This document shows, one piece after another, positions 35,453 through 46,794 of a DNA stretch of 64,000 nt. Below the pieces are notes generated by a model, which was not told the DNA's origin, ran no database searches, and was given only the letters and a program-made list of their open reading frames with translations. A program made the position numbers and the translations under genes. Numbering within the stretch: position 1 is the first letter of the stretch; each line of letters starts with the position of its first letter. Source of the stretch: Burkholderia sp. HI2500 (GTDB lineage: Bacteria; Pseudomonadota; Gammaproteobacteria; Burkholderiales; Burkholderiaceae). The stretch covers positions 496,001 through 560,000 of the forward strand of contig NZ_NKFL01000004.1 of assembly GCF_002223055.1 (NCBI RefSeq), in the 5' to 3' direction.

Positions 35453-35578
35453 GATGCTCGGAAAGGGCGGAGAGGTCCGGCGATTGTAATCGGCGGCGGG
35501 CGGCGCGGGAGTCGGGTGATGCCCGCAAGCGAAGCGGACGCGGGGGAAGAAGGGCAGCGCACGATTGGGCGCTTGAAT

Positions 35579-35613
35579 GAGAAAAGGGCTGACAAGCATT
35601 GCTTGTCAGCCCT
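35579..35613 (-). terminator. Terminator of tRNA-Thr(CGT)
   Basis: On the minus strand AGGGCTGACAAGC, a 3-nt loop and GCTTGTCAGCCCT (13-bp perfect stem), then TTTC. Confidence 0.92.
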
Positions 35614-35621
35614 TTATAACT

Positions 35622-35697
35622 TGGTGCCGGAGATAGGAGTCGAACCTACGACCTTCGCATTACGAATGCGCTGCTCTACCAACTGAGCTACACCGGC
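35622..35697 (-). tRNA. tRNA-Thr, anticodon CGT
   Basis: Minus strand, 76 nt. Acceptor GCCGGTG pairs with the 3' strand (one mismatch/wobble region), discriminator A, encoded CCA (35624-35622). Anticodon loop TTCGTAA gives CGT, reading ACG. T loop TTCGACT intact. Confidence 0.96.
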
Positions 35698-35711
35698 ATC
35701 AGAGAAACGAA

Positions 35712-35741
35712 ATTATAAGGTGAAATCTGAGACCTTGGCAA
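35712..35741 (-). promoter_or_regulatory. Sigma-70 promoter of tRNA-Thr
   Basis: On the minus strand, TTGCCA (35736-35741) and a perfect TATAAT (35712-35717), spacer 18 bp; start about 35705, 8 nt before the mature tRNA. Confidence 0.8.
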
Positions 35742-35904
35742 TAGGTTTTGCGAAATTTTTTCAGCTTGCTGCTGCTGTTTCGCGAAACTCATCGATTCGG
35801 CAAACTTCCCGCTTCGTTTCACTGCGATGCGACCCGTTGGGGTCACATCGAGAGCCGCGATTCTACGTACGTCGCGCGACACTGTCTAGTGCTGCAGTGC
35901 AAAT

Positions 35905-36918
<1,014 letters not shown>

Positions 36919-37134
36919 GACAGACTCCAGAAGGCCAAAAGAATCCTTGAATAGCCGCAATTTTACCCGCCGCGCCTCCCGTGCCACCGGCTTTTTTCGT
37001 CCGGTTACATGACCGGGCGGCCGTCCCGGCCCGGTTTCCCAGGGTTGGAAACCGGCGGGACGCGCTTGACGCCAACGGCGGGCGGCGCGGTCGGCCCTCG
37101 CGATTGCGCGCGGTTCCAGCAGTCTTCACACCAT

Positions 37135-37167
37135 AAAAAAGCCGGTGCCGCGACGAGCGGCACCGGC
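37135..37167 (-). terminator. Terminator of pepN
   Basis: On the minus strand, GCCGGTGCCGC and GCGGCACCGGC form a perfect 11-bp stem with a TCGTC loop, then TTTTTT; about 33 bp after the pepN stop. Confidence 0.95.
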
Positions 37168-37199
37168 TGTATCGCGCAGGCGCGACGCGGGCGATGGCG

Positions 37200-39893
37200 T
37201 TACGCGAGCGCCTTCTCGACGATCTCGCGCACGTCACGCGATTTCGCGCCGGCGGCGACCTGCTCGAGCGCTTCGCGCATCCGGTCGCGCAGCGCCGGCG
37301 TGAAGCGGCGCCACAGTTCGAGCGAGCGGGCGAGGCGCGCCGCGACCTGCGGGTTGATCGCGTCGAGCGCGAGCACCTGTTCGGCCCAGAACGCGTAACC
37401 CGAGCCGTCCGCCGCGTGGAATTGCGCGGGGTTGGCCGCGCAGAAGCTGAAGATCAGCGAGCGGGCGCGGTTCGGATTCTTCAGGTTGAACGCCGGGTGC
37501 GCGAGCAGCTTGCGGACCTTCGCGAGCGTCGGCTGCGCGGGCGTGCCGCGTTGCACCGCCTGCATCGCGAACCACTTGTCGATCACGAGCGCTTCCTTCT
37601 CGAAGCGACGATAGAAATCGTCGAGCGCGTGTTCGGCCGGTTCGGTCGCGCCGGCGGCCGCGGCGGACAGCAGCGCGCCGAGCGCTGCCGCGCGATCGGT
37701 CATGTTGTTCGCCGCATCGTATTGCGCGGTCGCGAGGCGCACCGCATCGGCCGGATCCTCGAGTTCGGCGAGATACGCGAGCGCGAGGTTCTTCAGCGCG
37801 CGGCGGCCGGAGGCCTCCGGCGTCGGTTCGTAGGCGCCGGGCGTCTGGTGCTGCTCGTAGGCGGCGAGCCACTCCGCGCGCAGCGCGGTGGCGAGCTGGC
37901 GGCGCACGAACTGGCGTGCGCGATGCACGGCGGCCGGATCGGCTTCCGCCATCTGGTCGGCGAGGTAGGTTTCCGACGGCAGCGTCAGCGCGAGTTCACG
38001 GAATGCCGGCGACAGCGTCGCGTCGGTCAGCACGCGGCGGAATGCGGCAACGAAGTTCTCGCCGAGCGTGAGCGGCTCGTTCGCGGCCGCACGCGCGGCG
38101 AGCGTCAGCAGCGCGCGGGTCGCGAGGCGCTGGCCGGCTTCCCAGCGGTTGAACGGATCGCTGTCGTGCGCGAGCAGGAACGCGAGATCGTCGTCGCTGT
38201 AGTCGTACTCGACGATCACCGGCGACGAGAAATTGCGCAGCAGCGACGGCAGCGGTTGTTCCGGTACGTCGACGAACGTGAAGGTCTGCTCGGTGTCGGT
38301 GAAGTCGAGCACGCGCGTCGTGCCTGCGGCGGCGGTTTCGCCGTCGAGACGCAGCGGCAGGTCGCGGCCGTCGCGGCCGATCAGGCCGATCGCGAACGGG
38401 ATCAGCAGCGGCCCTTGCTGCGTTTCGCGCGCGGCCGGCGACCCGTCGCCGTAGCCCTGCGCGAGCGTCACCGTGTAGCGGCGCGCGGCCGCGTCGTACG
38501 CGGTGCGCACCGACACGCGCGGGGTGCCCGCCTGGCTGTACCAGCGCTCGAACTGCGCGAGGTCGCGCCCGTTCGCGTCGGCCATGGCGTGACGGAAATC
38601 GTCGCAGGTCACGGCGTGCCCGTCGTGGCGCTTGAAGTACAGATCCATCCCCTTGCGGAAGCCGTCGCGGCCGAACAGCGTCTGGTACATCCGCACGACT
38701 TCCGAGCCTTTCTCGTAGACCGTCATCGTGTAGAAGTTGTTGATCTCGACGTAGCTTTCCGGGCGCACCGGGTGCGCCATCGGGCCCGCGTCCTCGGCGA
38801 ACTGCAGCTGGCGCAGCACGCGCACGTCTTCGATGCGCTTGACCGCGCGGGCCGCCGATTCGAGGTCGTCGCCCGCGGCCATGTCGGCCGAGAATTCCTG
38901 GTCGCGGAACACCGTCAGGCCTTCCTTCAGGCTCAGCTGGAACCAGTCGCGGCAGGTCACGCGGTTGCCGGTCCAGTTGTGGAAGTATTCGTGGCCGACC
39001 ACCGATTCGATGTTCGCGAAGTCGGTATCGGTTGCGGTCTCGGGGTTCGCCAGCACGTACTTCGTGTTGAAGATGTTGAGCCCCTTGTTCTCCATCGCGC
39101 CCATGTTGAAGTCGCCGACCGCGACGATCATGAAGCGGTCGAGATCGAGCTCGAGGCCGAAGCGCTGCTCGTCCCAGCGGATCGAGTGGATCAGCGAATC
39201 CATCGCATGACGCGTCTTGTCGAGATCGGCGGGCTCGACCCACACCTGCAGCAGCTTTTCCTTGCCCGAGCCGGTCGTGATCGTTTCCTCGATCGCGACG
39301 AGCTTGCCCGCGACCAGCGCGAACAGGTAGCTCGGCTTGCGGAACGGGTCTTCCCATTTCGCGAAGTGGCGGCCGTCGGGCAGGTCGCCGGAATCCACGA
39401 GGTTGCCGTTCGACAGCAGTACCGGGTACGCGGCCTTGTCGGCGCGCAGCGTCACCGTATACGACGCCATCACGTCCGGACGGTCGAGGAAGTAGGTGAT
39501 CCGGCGGAAACCTTCGGCTTCGCACTGCGTGAAGAAGTTGCCGCTCGACACATAGAGGCCCGACAGCGTCGTATTCTGGTCGGGTGCGCATGCGCTTTCG
39601 AGCGTCAGCTCGAACGCTTCGGGGACGTTCTCGACCGTCAGCCCGTGTTCGTGCGCACGCACGGCGCCATGCGGCGCGCCATCCAGCCAGGCGCCGAGGA
39701 ATTCGAGCGCTTCGCCCATCAGCTCCAGGTGCGGCGCGGGCGCGGCGTCCGGATTGCGGCGCACGCGCATCGTATTCCTGACGATCGTACGGGCCGGCGC
39801 GAGATCGAATTCGAGCGCGACGGAATCGATGAGGAAGGCCGGCGGCGTGTAGTCGGCGCGGCGGATCACGGTGGAGGAGGCGTTGTCGGACAT
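37200..39893 (-). CDS. pepN: Aminopeptidase N (M1 family zinc metallopeptidase)
   Basis: 897 residues. Removes N-terminal residues from peptides in the cytoplasm. The exopeptidase motif GAMEN (265-269) and zinc site HEYFH (301-305) with the third ligand E324 are complete. The domain pattern is that of E. coli PepN. The start at 39893 was chosen by family alignment; 23 upstream codons are not conserved. Confidence 0.97.
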   Translation of the reverse strand: MSDNASSTVIRRADYTPPAFLIDSVALEFDLAPARTIVRNTMRVRRNPDAAPAPHLELMGEALEFLGAWLDGAPHGAVRAHEHGLTVENVPEAFELTLESACAPDQNTTLSGLYVSSGNFFTQCEAEGFRRITYFLDRPDVMASYTVTLRADKAAYPVLLSNGNLVDSGDLPDGRHFAKWEDPFRKPSYLFALVAGKLVAIEETITTGSGKEKLLQVWVEPADLDKTRHAMDSLIHSIRWDEQRFGLELDLDRFMIVAVGDFNMGAMENKGLNIFNTKYVLANPETATDTDFANIESVVGHEYFHNWTGNRVTCRDWFQLSLKEGLTVFRDQEFSADMAAGDDLESAARAVKRIEDVRVLRQLQFAEDAGPMAHPVRPESYVEINNFYTMTVYEKGSEVVRMYQTLFGRDGFRKGMDLYFKRHDGHAVTCDDFRHAMADANGRDLAQFERWYSQAGTPRVSVRTAYDAAARRYTVTLAQGYGDGSPAARETQQGPLLIPFAIGLIGRDGRDLPLRLDGETAAAGTTRVLDFTDTEQTFTFVDVPEQPLPSLLRNFSSPVIVEYDYSDDDLAFLLAHDSDPFNRWEAGQRLATRALLTLAARAAANEPLTLGENFVAAFRRVLTDATLSPAFRELALTLPSETYLADQMAEADPAAVHRARQFVRRQLATALRAEWLAAYEQHQTPGAYEPTPEASGRRALKNLALAYLAELEDPADAVRLATAQYDAANNMTDRAAALGALLSAAAAGATEPAEHALDDFYRRFEKEALVIDKWFAMQAVQRGTPAQPTLAKVRKLLAHPAFNLKNPNRARSLIFSFCAANPAQFHAADGSGYAFWAEQVLALDAINPQVAARLARSLELWRRFTPALRDRMREALEQVAAGAKSRDVREIVEKALA

Positions 39894-40080
39894 GGTCGTC
39901 GAGATCGGTGGAGTGGGGGACGGGCCCGTGGCACGGGCCGGGCGAACCGGGCCATTGTACAAAGGCTGGCGGCCGCGTGCCGGGCGAACTTTTTACCGGT
40001 TCCGGGAGTCCGCGTATTATCGGCATCCCGTTACGGTTCGCGCGGTGCGACGAACGGGTGACGGATCGAAGAGGATCAAC

Positions 40081-40779
40081 ATGAAACGCGAATGGATTCA
40101 ACGCGGTGCGGGCTGGGCGGCGGTGCTGTGCGTGGCGCTGCTGACCGGCTGCACCAGCTACGTGACGACCCAGGTCACGGCCTTCTCCGACTGGAGCGGC
40201 AGCGACGCGACACGCACCTATGCGTTCACGCGCACCGAGGCGCAGAAGAACAGCATCGAGCAGTCGACCTACGAGCCGATCGTCGCAAACGAGCTGTCGA
40301 CGTATGCGTTCCGGCAGGTGCCGCAGGCGCAGGCGCGGTATCTCGTCGGGCTGACCTATGCGGTCGGCAGCGATCTCGTGACGGTGCCGCAGCCGGTCTA
40401 TTACGATCCGTGGTTCGCGCCCGGGCCGTACTGGCGGCGCGGGCCGTGGGGCCCGTGGGGTCCCTGGGGGCCGATGCCGGCCGGCTACGTCGCGCAGACG
40501 TACCAGGTGTTCGACTACACGCTCGGCATCCGCATTACCGAGCGCGCGACGGGCAAGGAGGTGTACAACGTGTCCGCGCGCACGACCGGCGACAACGGCA
40601 CGCTGCTGTACGCGATGCCGTTCCTCGCGCGCAGTGCGCTCGCCGATTTCCCGCTGTCCAACGGCGCGGTTCGCTCGGTCCGGCTGCCGGTCGACAAGCG
40701 CGGCGGCCCGGCGGCGCCGGCGGCCAACGAACGCGTGGTGCCGGCCGCGCCCGCGTCGGGTGCCGCTGCCGCGAAGTAA
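40081..40779 (+). CDS. DUF4136 lipoprotein
   Basis: 232 residues. Lipobox LLTGC (about residues 20-24). The mature part has the DUF4136 fold: an initial TFAFTRTEAQ-type strand, LSTYAFRQVPQAQARYLVGL and YTLGIRITERATGKEVYNVSA. An unusual Trp/Pro/Gly tract (YWRRGPWGPWGPWGPMP, about 119-135) interrupts it. C-terminal Ala-rich tail. Outer-membrane or periplasmic lipoprotein of unknown function. GAGGA precedes the ATG. Divergent from pepN. Confidence 0.85.
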   Translation: MKREWIQRGAGWAAVLCVALLTGCTSYVTTQVTAFSDWSGSDATRTYAFTRTEAQKNSIEQSTYEPIVANELSTYAFRQVPQAQARYLVGLTYAVGSDLVTVPQPVYYDPWFAPGPYWRRGPWGPWGPWGPMPAGYVAQTYQVFDYTLGIRITERATGKEVYNVSARTTGDNGTLLYAMPFLARSALADFPLSNGAVRSVRLPVDKRGGPAAPAANERVVPAAPASGAAAAK

Positions 40780-40831
40780 CGCGGGATCCCTCTCGGCGCG
40801 GCCGTCCGGCCGCGCCGGCCATGCCCTTCCG

Positions 40832-41404
40832 TCAGACCCCGATACCCAGCAGCGCCAGCGCGCCGAGCACGACGAACAGCACGGCCGCAATCCCGTGCAC
40901 GAGCTTCGTCGGCAGGCGGTGCGCGAAGCGGTCGCCGAGCAGGATCGCGGGCACGTTCGCGAGCATCATCCCGAACGTCGTGCCGGCCACGACACCGAGG
41001 TAGTCCTGGAAGCGCGCGGCCAGCGCGACGGTCGCGATCTGCGTCTTGTCGCCCATTTCCGCGAGGAAGAATGCGACGAGGGTCGCACCGAACACGCCGA
41101 GCCGCGAGCGGTTGGCATTGGCTTCGTCGGCATCGAGCTTGTCCGGCACGAGGATCCACAACCCCATCGCGATGAACGAGAACGCGAGCGCCCAGCGCAT
41201 GATCGACGGTGTGACGAGCACGCCGAGCCACTCGCCGAGCGCGCCGGCGAAACCGTGGTTCACGAGCGTCGCGACGAGCACGCCGAGAATGATCGGCACC
41301 GGCTTGCGATAGCGCGCGGCCAGTACGAGGGAAAGCAGTTGGGTCTTGTCGCCGATTTCAGCGAGGGCGACGGCGCCGGTGGAGATCAGGAAGGCTTGGG
41401 ACAC
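40832..41404 (-). CDS. GDT1/TMEM165 (UPF0016) family manganese exporter
   Basis: 190 residues, six to seven membrane helices. Two copies of the family motif E-x-G-D-K-T appear: ALAEIGDKTQLLSLVLAARY near the N terminus and LAEMGDKTQIATVALAARF in the second half. This family exports Mn2+ (or moves Ca2+/Mn2+ with protons). The start is a GTG at 41404 giving (M)SQAFLISTG; the nearest ATG is 28 codons upstream inside the leader and has no support. It lies behind a manganese riboswitch, which supports the assignment strongly. Convergent with the DUF4136 gene. Confidence 0.92.
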   Translation of the reverse strand: MSQAFLISTGAVALAEIGDKTQLLSLVLAARYRKPVPIILGVLVATLVNHGFAGALGEWLGVLVTPSIMRWALAFSFIAMGLWILVPDKLDADEANANRSRLGVFGATLVAFFLAEMGDKTQIATVALAARFQDYLGVVAGTTFGMMLANVPAILLGDRFAHRLPTKLVHGIAAVLFVVLGALALLGIGV

Positions 41405-41483
41405 GTATGGGGTTCCACGGGCCGATGTTGTGCGTGCGAGCGACGATCCACCGCGCGCCGGGCCCTGATGCGGCGCGCTGTGA

Positions 41484-41612
41484 ACCATCGGTCTCGCCAG
41501 GCCTAGGTGGCTGCGTCCGCCATGGCCGTACGGCCAAGTCTGTTGACGGACGCCTCCGTCACGATGCGCGCCGGGAGCGCGGGACATCGAGCGGAGCGGC
41601 TACTCCCCAATG
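41484..41612 (-). promoter_or_regulatory. yybP-ykoY manganese riboswitch
   Basis: On the minus strand the leader has the signature 5' element GGGGAGTAGCC (41608-41598) and, about 100 nt later, GGCGAGACCGATGG (about 41499-41486), with paired arms between (GACGGAGGCGTCCGTC; TGGCCGTACGGCCA). These two conserved loops form the Mn2+ site of the yybP-ykoY class. The element ends about 80 nt before the GTG start. In this class Mn2+ binding raises expression of an exporter. Confidence 0.9.
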
Positions 41613-41620
41613 AGCGGCGA

Positions 41621-41626
41621 ATTCTA
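41621..41626 (-). promoter_or_regulatory. Extended -10 element upstream of the riboswitch
   Basis: TGCTAGAAT on the minus strand: an extended -10 (TGn) with TAGAAT, one base from TATAAT. Start about 41614, just before the riboswitch. The -35 is weak, as is usual for extended -10 promoters. Confidence 0.6.
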
Positions 41627-41766
41627 GCACGGCGCGTTGCGCGCGGGAAAGCGGTTGGCGGGCGCTGTGCCCGGAGTCGGGGCGGGATCGGCGTACGGCA
41701 GTCTCGGCGGCCCGGCACGCGCGGCGGTGGAGGCCCGCGCGTGCCGGGGCGAACCCCGGCAGGTCG

Positions 41767-43083
41767 TTACGCGGCGGGGCGGCGTGCCGCGCCGCGCTCG
41801 TGGACGAGTTGGCCGGCCGCGTAGGTGCGGTACACCGCGCGGTCGTCGCCGAGCAGCGCGAACGCGAACAGCAGTTCCTCGAGCGAATCCGCGCGTTTCG
41901 TGCGGCGCGCGAGCAGCGGCGTGGCCTGCGGATCGAGCACGACGAAGTCGGCCTCGGTGCGCGGTGCGAGCGTGCCGACCGTATCGGCGAGGTCGAGTGC
42001 CTGCGCGGCGCCGGCCGTCGCGAGCCAGAACATCCGCGTCGCGCTCAGGTGGTGGCCCGACAGCCGCGCGACCTTGTGCGCTTCGTTCATCGTCTGCAGC
42101 ATCGAGAACGACGTGCCGCCGCCGACGTCGGTCGCGAGCGTGACGGGCACGTCGTATTCGCCGGCCTTGTCGAAATCGAACAGCCCGCTGCCGAGGAAGA
42201 AGTTCGACGTCGGGCAGTGCGCGACGACGGTGCGCGTCTCGGCCATCCGGCGGCGGTCCTCGTCGTCGAGGTGGATGCAGTGGCCGTATACCGCGCGTGG
42301 GCGCAGCAGCCCGTAGCGGTCGTAGATGTCGAGATAGCTGCGATGGCCGGGGAACAGCTCGGCCACCCATTTCACCTCGTCGACGTTTTCCGCGACGTGG
42401 CTCTGCACGAACACGTCCGGATGGCGGCGCGCGAGTTCGCTGCACGCCTCGAGCTGCGCCTCGGTCGACGTCGGCGCGAAGCGCGGCGTGAGCGCGTACA
42501 TCTGGCGGCCCTTGCCATGCCAGCGGCCGATCAGCTCGGCGCTGTCGTCATAACCCGATTGCGCGGTATCGCGCAGGAATTCGGGGCAGTTGCGGTCCAT
42601 CAGCACCTTGCCCGCGATCATCCGCAGGTCGCGCGCGTCGCTCGCCGCGAACAGCGCATCGGCCGACTGCTTGTGCACCGTGCAGTAGACGAGCGCGCTC
42701 GTCGTGCCGCAGGCGAGCAGTTCGTCGACGAAGAAGTCGGCGACTTCGCGCGCATGCTCGGGATCGCCGAACTGGCGCTCGGTCGGGAACGTGTACTTGT
42801 CCAGCCACGGCAGCAGGCCCGGCGCCGGCGACGCGATCATGTCGGTCTGCGGATAGTGGATGTGCGTGTCGATGAAGCCGGGCACGATCAGCTTGTCGCG
42901 CAGGTCATGGACGATCGCGTCGCGCGCGAGCGTCGCGGCGAGCTGCGCGTACGGGCCGGCCGCGACGACCTTGCCGTCGTCGACGACCAGGAGGCCGTCG
43001 GTCTCGTAGTTCGCGGCCTGGCTCGATTGCGCCGGGTCGCCGTTGAAGGTCAGCAGCTGGGAACGGAAAGCGGTTTGCGTCAT
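41767..43083 (-). CDS. guaD: Guanine deaminase
   Basis: 438 residues, amidohydrolase superfamily. Converts guanine to xanthine. The zinc site FIDTHIHYPQTD (about 72-83), QSHVAENVDEV, YGHCIHLDDEDR and ATDVGGGTSFSML are the guanine deaminase motifs. ATG at 43083 gives the family start MTQTAFRSQL. Downstream of the adenine/adenosine deaminase and xdhC on the same strand, forming a purine-salvage cluster. Confidence 0.95.
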   Translation of the reverse strand: MTQTAFRSQLLTFNGDPAQSSQAANYETDGLLVVDDGKVVAAGPYAQLAATLARDAIVHDLRDKLIVPGFIDTHIHYPQTDMIASPAPGLLPWLDKYTFPTERQFGDPEHAREVADFFVDELLACGTTSALVYCTVHKQSADALFAASDARDLRMIAGKVLMDRNCPEFLRDTAQSGYDDSAELIGRWHGKGRQMYALTPRFAPTSTEAQLEACSELARRHPDVFVQSHVAENVDEVKWVAELFPGHRSYLDIYDRYGLLRPRAVYGHCIHLDDEDRRRMAETRTVVAHCPTSNFFLGSGLFDFDKAGEYDVPVTLATDVGGGTSFSMLQTMNEAHKVARLSGHHLSATRMFWLATAGAAQALDLADTVGTLAPRTEADFVVLDPQATPLLARRTKRADSLEELLFAFALLGDDRAVYRTYAAGQLVHERGAARRPAA

Positions 43084-43452
43084 GACGAATGGTCCTGCAT
43101 CAAGGTAAGGCGAACAGAAGAAAACGGGCGACGCCGCACGACGGCAAGGCGGCGCCTGGCGGGCGGTGCGGCACGCTCCGTGCCGCACGACCGGATGCGA
43201 TTGCGCGGGCGAACGTGGCGGCCGAAGCCGCCAGCGAGTGGTTGCCGGCGGGCCTCGCAGCCGTTGCGCTCACGACCGACGTGGCCGCTAGCGAAACGGC
43301 GAATCGCGACGGCAGGCACGCGCGAGCGACGACGCACAGCGCCGTCGCCGCGCGCTCACGCACGCGCTCGTCCCGGCGCAAGGCCGGGCCGGTGGTCGCG
43401 AAGCGGATGCCGTTGCCGTGTTTCATCTGTCAGCGTTCCTCGATGCCGGCCG
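43084..43452. other. Interval between the deaminase genes
   Basis: 369 bp. An open frame on the minus strand (43100-43426, Ala-rich, with GAGGAA upstream of its ATG) is possible but shows no recognisable domain and is likely spurious. No promoter is obvious. Confidence 0.4.
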
Positions 43453-44496
<1,044 letters not shown>

Positions 44497-45513
44497 TCAG
44501 TAGGTAGGGGAAGCCTGCGTGGACGCGTTTGCATTCGCGTTTGCCTCGACGGCCTGCAGCAATTGCGCAGCCACCGAGATCGCGATCACTTCGGGCGCCT
44601 TGTCGATGATGCCTTCGACACCGATCGGGCAGCGCATCCGCGCGACCTGGGCCGGGTCGATACCGATCGCGGCGAGGCGATGGTCGAACTGCATGCGTTT
44701 CGCGTGCGAGCCGGTCATCCCGAAGTACGCATAGTCGCCGCGCCGCAGGATGCGCTCGGCCAGCACGAAATCGAGTGCGTGGTCGTGCGTCATCACGACG
44801 AAGTACGACTGCGGCGGTGCGGCGTCGACCGCGTCGGCCGGGGCAGCGGCCGCCTCGATCGCGAGGTTGCCGATGCCGGCGAGCGCGTCAGCCGGCGGGA
44901 ACACCGCATCGGGCCCGTCGATCCAGCGCACGTGGCACGGCAGCGTCGCCAGCACCTTCACGAGCGCGGTGCCGATGTGCCCGGCGCCGAACAGCACGAC
45001 GGGGAACGCATACGGCGCGATCGTTTCGGTCATCAGCGACACGCCGCCGGTTTCCCACAGCAAGCAGTCGGCACGCGCGGCTTCCGATTCGGGCTCGCTC
45101 AACAGCGGCGCGCCCGGCGAGGGGCCGAATGATACGCTACGCACGGTCGCGGCGCCGGCCGCGACACGCTTCGCGAGCGACATGATCCAGCCGAGATCGC
45201 CCACATCGAGCCGCTCGAACGCGAGCACCACGGCGCCGCCGCAGCACTGGCCGAGGCTCGGGCCAAGCGCGAGCCGTTCGAGCCGGCGCGCGTGCGGCAC
45301 GTGCGCGCCATCCTTCAGCAGATGCCGCGCGATCTCGATTGCCTTCCATTCCAGATGACCGCCGCCGATCGTATGGCGGGCCGTGTCGCGCGTGACGAGC
45401 ATCTTGGTGCCGGCTTCGCGCGGCGCGGAGCCGTCGGTATGCGCGACCGTCACGAGCACGGCCGCTTCGCCATGCGCGAGCAGTTGCTGCAGATCGCCGA
45501 GCCAGGCTTCCAT
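44497..45513 (-). CDS. xdhC: Xanthine dehydrogenase accessory protein XdhC
   Basis: 338 residues. Binds molybdenum cofactor and inserts the sulfurated form into xanthine dehydrogenase. N-terminal XdhC/CoxI domain with GSAPREAGTKMLV, IGGGHLEWKAIE and GQCCGGAV; Rossmann domain with LFGAGHIGTALVKVL and YFGMTGSHAKR. ATG at 45513 by family alignment. xdhA and xdhB are not next to it in this window. First gene of the xdhC-deaminase-guaD run. Confidence 0.93.
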   Translation of the reverse strand: MEAWLGDLQQLLAHGEAAVLVTVAHTDGSAPREAGTKMLVTRDTARHTIGGGHLEWKAIEIARHLLKDGAHVPHARRLERLALGPSLGQCCGGAVVLAFERLDVGDLGWIMSLAKRVAAGAATVRSVSFGPSPGAPLLSEPESEAARADCLLWETGGVSLMTETIAPYAFPVVLFGAGHIGTALVKVLATLPCHVRWIDGPDAVFPPADALAGIGNLAIEAAAAPADAVDAAPPQSYFVVMTHDHALDFVLAERILRRGDYAYFGMTGSHAKRMQFDHRLAAIGIDPAQVARMRCPIGVEGIIDKAPEVIAISVAAQLLQAVEANANANASTQASPTY

Positions 45514-46143
45514 CAGCACGCTCCGTTCGGGACGACGCGGCACGACACGCGGCGCGGGCTGGCGGGCGTGGCGGCAACGATGACGGACGGGAGCGAGGCG
45601 GGCCGGCCGCACGGCCGATGCAGTGCGGCGGCAGCGCGCGAACGGCGCGCGCGGACGGCACCGCCGGATGCGCGGACGCCATGAGGGTGACGGATGCGGA
45701 TGGTTTGCGTTGTCATGATGAATCCAGTCGACATTGCGGATCGGGCGCGCGTTACGCAGGGGTGGTGAGACCGCCTGGCCTCGCGCACGTAGATCGCCAT
45801 CCAGTCACGAAGATAACACCGCGAGGCGACGGGAACATCGCCAGGCGGTGATCCGGGCTATCAGGAGGCGATCATGTCGATCATAGGCCCGCCGCGCGGG
45901 ATCGGGGCGCCAATGCGCGCACATCGGGCCGAAACGCAGGCGTGGCGGGGCTGGGCGCGGAGCTCGCGCGATGCGCGTTCGCCCGGAGACCCGGGCGGCG
46001 GCGGGGTAGGTGTTTACGCTTGACGGGCCGGATGCGGCTCGCCGGGCTGGGCCGGCGGCGCTCCGGAGCCGGGCGGTCACCGGCCGGCGGTAGTGTGCGG
46101 CCGAGCGAACGGGCCGCGCGCAGGCCGGTGCGAAACCGGCCGG
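45514..46143. other. Long interval between xdhC and dsbB
   Basis: 630 bp with no gene I can support firmly. Minus-strand TTATCT at about 45815 could be part of a promoter for xdhC with a 300-nt leader. One short plus-strand frame with a strong ribosome site is listed separately. No riboswitch recognised. Confidence 0.4.
45874..46023 (+). CDS. Possible 49-residue protein
   Basis: AGGAGG (45863-45868) lies 5 nt before the ATG, an unusually strong site for an unannotated frame. The product (MSIIGPPRGIGAPM start) is Arg/Gly-rich with no hydrophobic segment and no family. No promoter visible. Doubtful. Confidence 0.25.
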   Translation: MSIIGPPRGIGAPMRAHRAETQAWRGWARSSRDARSPGDPGGGGVGVYA

Positions 46144-46656
46144 TCAGGCCACGAGCTTGCGGCGATGGCGCCAGAGGCTCGCGGCGACCGCGACCAGGAT
46201 CACGGCGAAGGCGATCAGCGCCCAGCCGGGCAGCAGGATGCCGAAGATCGGCGGGTAGACCGTCTCGCACAGCCCGGCGACCTTGAACATGCCGGGGAAC
46301 CACTGCGCGGGCGGCAGGCTGTCGACGATCGGCTGCAGCGTGTCGAAGCCGCAGCTGAAGCCCGGATTCATCTGGATCGACAGATGCCGGGCGGCCGTGC
46401 CGACGCCGCCCGCCGCGGCGATCGCGATCAGCAGCTCGAGCACCCAGACGCCGCGCCAGTTGCGGATCCCGGCGGCCAGGAACGCGAAGATTCCGATCGC
46501 GCAGAAGAAGTAGCGCTGGATGATGCACAGCGGGCACGGATCTTCGTTCTTCACGTACTGCAGGTAGAGCGCACCGGCCAGCAGGGCGATGCACACCCAT
46601 CCGAGCAGCATCAGCAGGCGGCGTTCGCGGCGGATGGCGAGCGTGTAGTCGTTCAT
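46144..46656 (-). CDS. dsbB: Disulfide bond formation protein DsbB
   Basis: 170 residues, four membrane helices. Reoxidises DsbA and passes electrons to quinone. Both periplasmic cysteine pairs are present: CPLC (C41, C44) and C102/C130. ATG at 46656 ([13 protein letters not shown]). Single gene, downstream of nothing obvious. Confidence 0.95.
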   Translation of the reverse strand: MNDYTLAIRRERRLLMLLGWVCIALLAGALYLQYVKNEDPCPLCIIQRYFFCAIGIFAFLAAGIRNWRGVWVLELLIAIAAAGGVGTAARHLSIQMNPGFSCGFDTLQPIVDSLPPAQWFPGMFKVAGLCETVYPPIFGILLPGWALIAFAVILVAVAASLWRHRRKLVA

Positions 46657-46794
46657 GTCGGCGGGGTTCCTCGTGGTCGGTCCGGAAAACAATCGCGCGA
46701 TTTTAGCGCGAACGGTCTGGCACGAAACTGACAGCGCGCGTGCGGCAACCTGCCGCACCGCGCGTCCTGCCCGTCGGCGCCCGGCTGGCGGCGC

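Noticed and set aside
37194..40061. Open frame of 955 codons antisense to pepN
   Set aside because: Composition is Arg/Val/Ala-rich shadow sequence; the minus strand carries the GAMEN and HEYFH motifs.
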